From Phytohabitans sp036906915 (GTDB lineage: Bacteria > Actinomycetota > Actinomycetes > Mycobacteriales > Micromonosporaceae): DNA of 14,068 bases. This document shows positions 13,709 to 14,068 of this stretch, piece by piece. How positions within the stretch are numbered: the first letter of the stretch is position 1; each line of letters begins with the position of its first letter. The notes below the pieces were generated by a model. That model was given only the letters and a program-made list of their open reading frames with translations, did no database searches and was not told the DNA's origin. Position numbers and translations under genes: made by a program. Location: assembly GCF_036906915.1 (NCBI RefSeq), contig NZ_JBAKHX010000128.1:1-14068 (forward strand). Reading direction: 5' to 3'.

Positions 13709-14068
13709 ATGAGCGCCTACGACGACGTGAACGCCGCGCGCGGCCGGGCCCAGATCCCGGGCCCCACGGGTGACAACGGGCCAGCCGTAGGCGGATCACC
13801 CCAGCGCACGAGCACCGGCCGCGCGTCGGTTGGTCCCGCGTCGGTTGGTCCCGCGTCGGTTGGTCCCGCGTCGGCGGGTGCGGCGTCGGTGGCAGGTCGG
13901 GCGAGTGTCGGCGCGGCGCCGGGCGTTGCCGGGCGTGCCCCGGTAGGCCGGGCGTCCGTGTCCGCGGCTGCCCCGGTGCCCGGCGGTCCGGACGCGCCGC
14001 AGGCCCCCGGTGGGCCCGGTGGGCCGACCGGTCCCGGACGGCGCGGCGGTAAGAGCGGCAAGGGTGGC
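13709..14068 (+). CDS. N-terminus of an unidentified low-complexity protein (runs off the window)
   Basis: 120 codons are visible with no stop. The protein begins MSAYDDVNAARGRAQIPGPTGDNG, continues with ASVGP repeats and an Ala/Gly/Pro/Val/Arg-rich stretch, then a Gly-Pro and basic segment (GGPGGPTGPGRRGGKSGKGG) at the window edge. No domain is visible. Actinomycete membrane proteins such as LCP ligases or penicillin-binding transglycosylases often have disordered, basic cytoplasmic tails like this before a first membrane span, so one of these is a guess. A -10-like TAGGGT (13696-13701) ends 7 nt before the ATG and no Shine-Dalgarno is seen, which points to a leaderless message. Confidence 0.6.
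   Translation, partial: MSAYDDVNAARGRAQIPGPTGDNGPAVGGSPQRTSTGRASVGPASVGPASVGPASAGAASVAGRASVGAAPGVAGRAPVGRASVSAAAPVPGGPDAPQAPGGPGGPTGPGRRGGKSGKGG
13823..13897 (+). repeat. 15-bp tandem repeat encoding ASVGP
   Basis: GCGTCGGTTGGTCCC is repeated three times exactly (13823-13837, 13838-13852, 13853-13867) and followed by two diverged copies to 13897. Each unit encodes ASVGP in the open frame. The unusual GGT/GTT codons are identical between copies, which indicates recent slippage expansion. Confidence 0.9.

Noticed and set aside
13823..13897. Short repeats as a CRISPR array
   Set aside because: The units are direct tandem copies without spacers and encode an in-frame ASVGP repeat. No cas genes are present.
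13717..14061. Collagen-like minus-strand ORF with TDAGP repeats
   Set aside because: It is the complement of the plus-strand ASVGP repeat. The plus frame has a promoter-like -10 and a start with acidic N-terminal residues.

Overview
The window comes from a high-GC actinomycete. Real genes are strongly biased to G or C at the third codon position, GTG and TTG starts are used, and SigE-type sigma factors and leaderless-looking promoters are present. The family Micromonosporaceae is a guess from gene flavour, not proven. No rRNA, tRNA, CRISPR array, phage or intact insertion sequence is visible.

Left part (1-3278). A pectin methylesterase gene remnant on the minus strand keeps its ribosome binding site and a perfect LacI-type operator. 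It has a TGA at codon 4 and loses homology at about base 120, beside a 22-bp perfect GC palindrome. Divergent from it is a large fusion protein: ECF-like sigma factor, zinc anti-sigma motif (HxxxCxxC), one membrane span, proline-rich linker and an unrecognised outer domain. A TetR regulator converges on it with 1 bp between the stop codons.

Middle (3279-7161). A 457-bp leader holds a hairpin that covers the Shine-Dalgarno sequence of an 8-codon ORF. It precedes a membrane GGDEF-EAL protein whose two active sites both look intact. Facing it is a broken M1 aminopeptidase gene: the signal peptide is kept, the N-terminal domain is deleted and there is a later 1-nt frameshift.

Right-middle (7217-10940). 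A minus-strand cluster encodes an FtsX-ectodomain-like membrane protein, a SigE-family sigma factor (GTGA overlap), a DUF2975 membrane protein and a small Xre regulator. A perfect 17-bp inverted repeat lies between sigma and DUF2975 and contains the DUF2975 ribosome binding site. Next come a cysteine dioxygenase and a divergent LysR regulator with a cysteine cluster, then a 30-codon 3' gene fragment.

Right end (10951-14068). A DrrAB-like ABC exporter is divergent from a TetR repressor, with an ordered GTAC-repeat operator between them. The window ends inside the low-complexity N-terminus of an unidentified protein.

The strip is regulator-rich: two sigma factors, two TetR, one LysR, one Xre and one c-di-GMP enzyme. 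It carries two decayed secreted-enzyme genes and one short gene remnant. The most unusual items are the sigma/anti-sigma/sensor fusion, the two hairpins that cover ribosome binding sites, and the sigma-FtsX-like pair.
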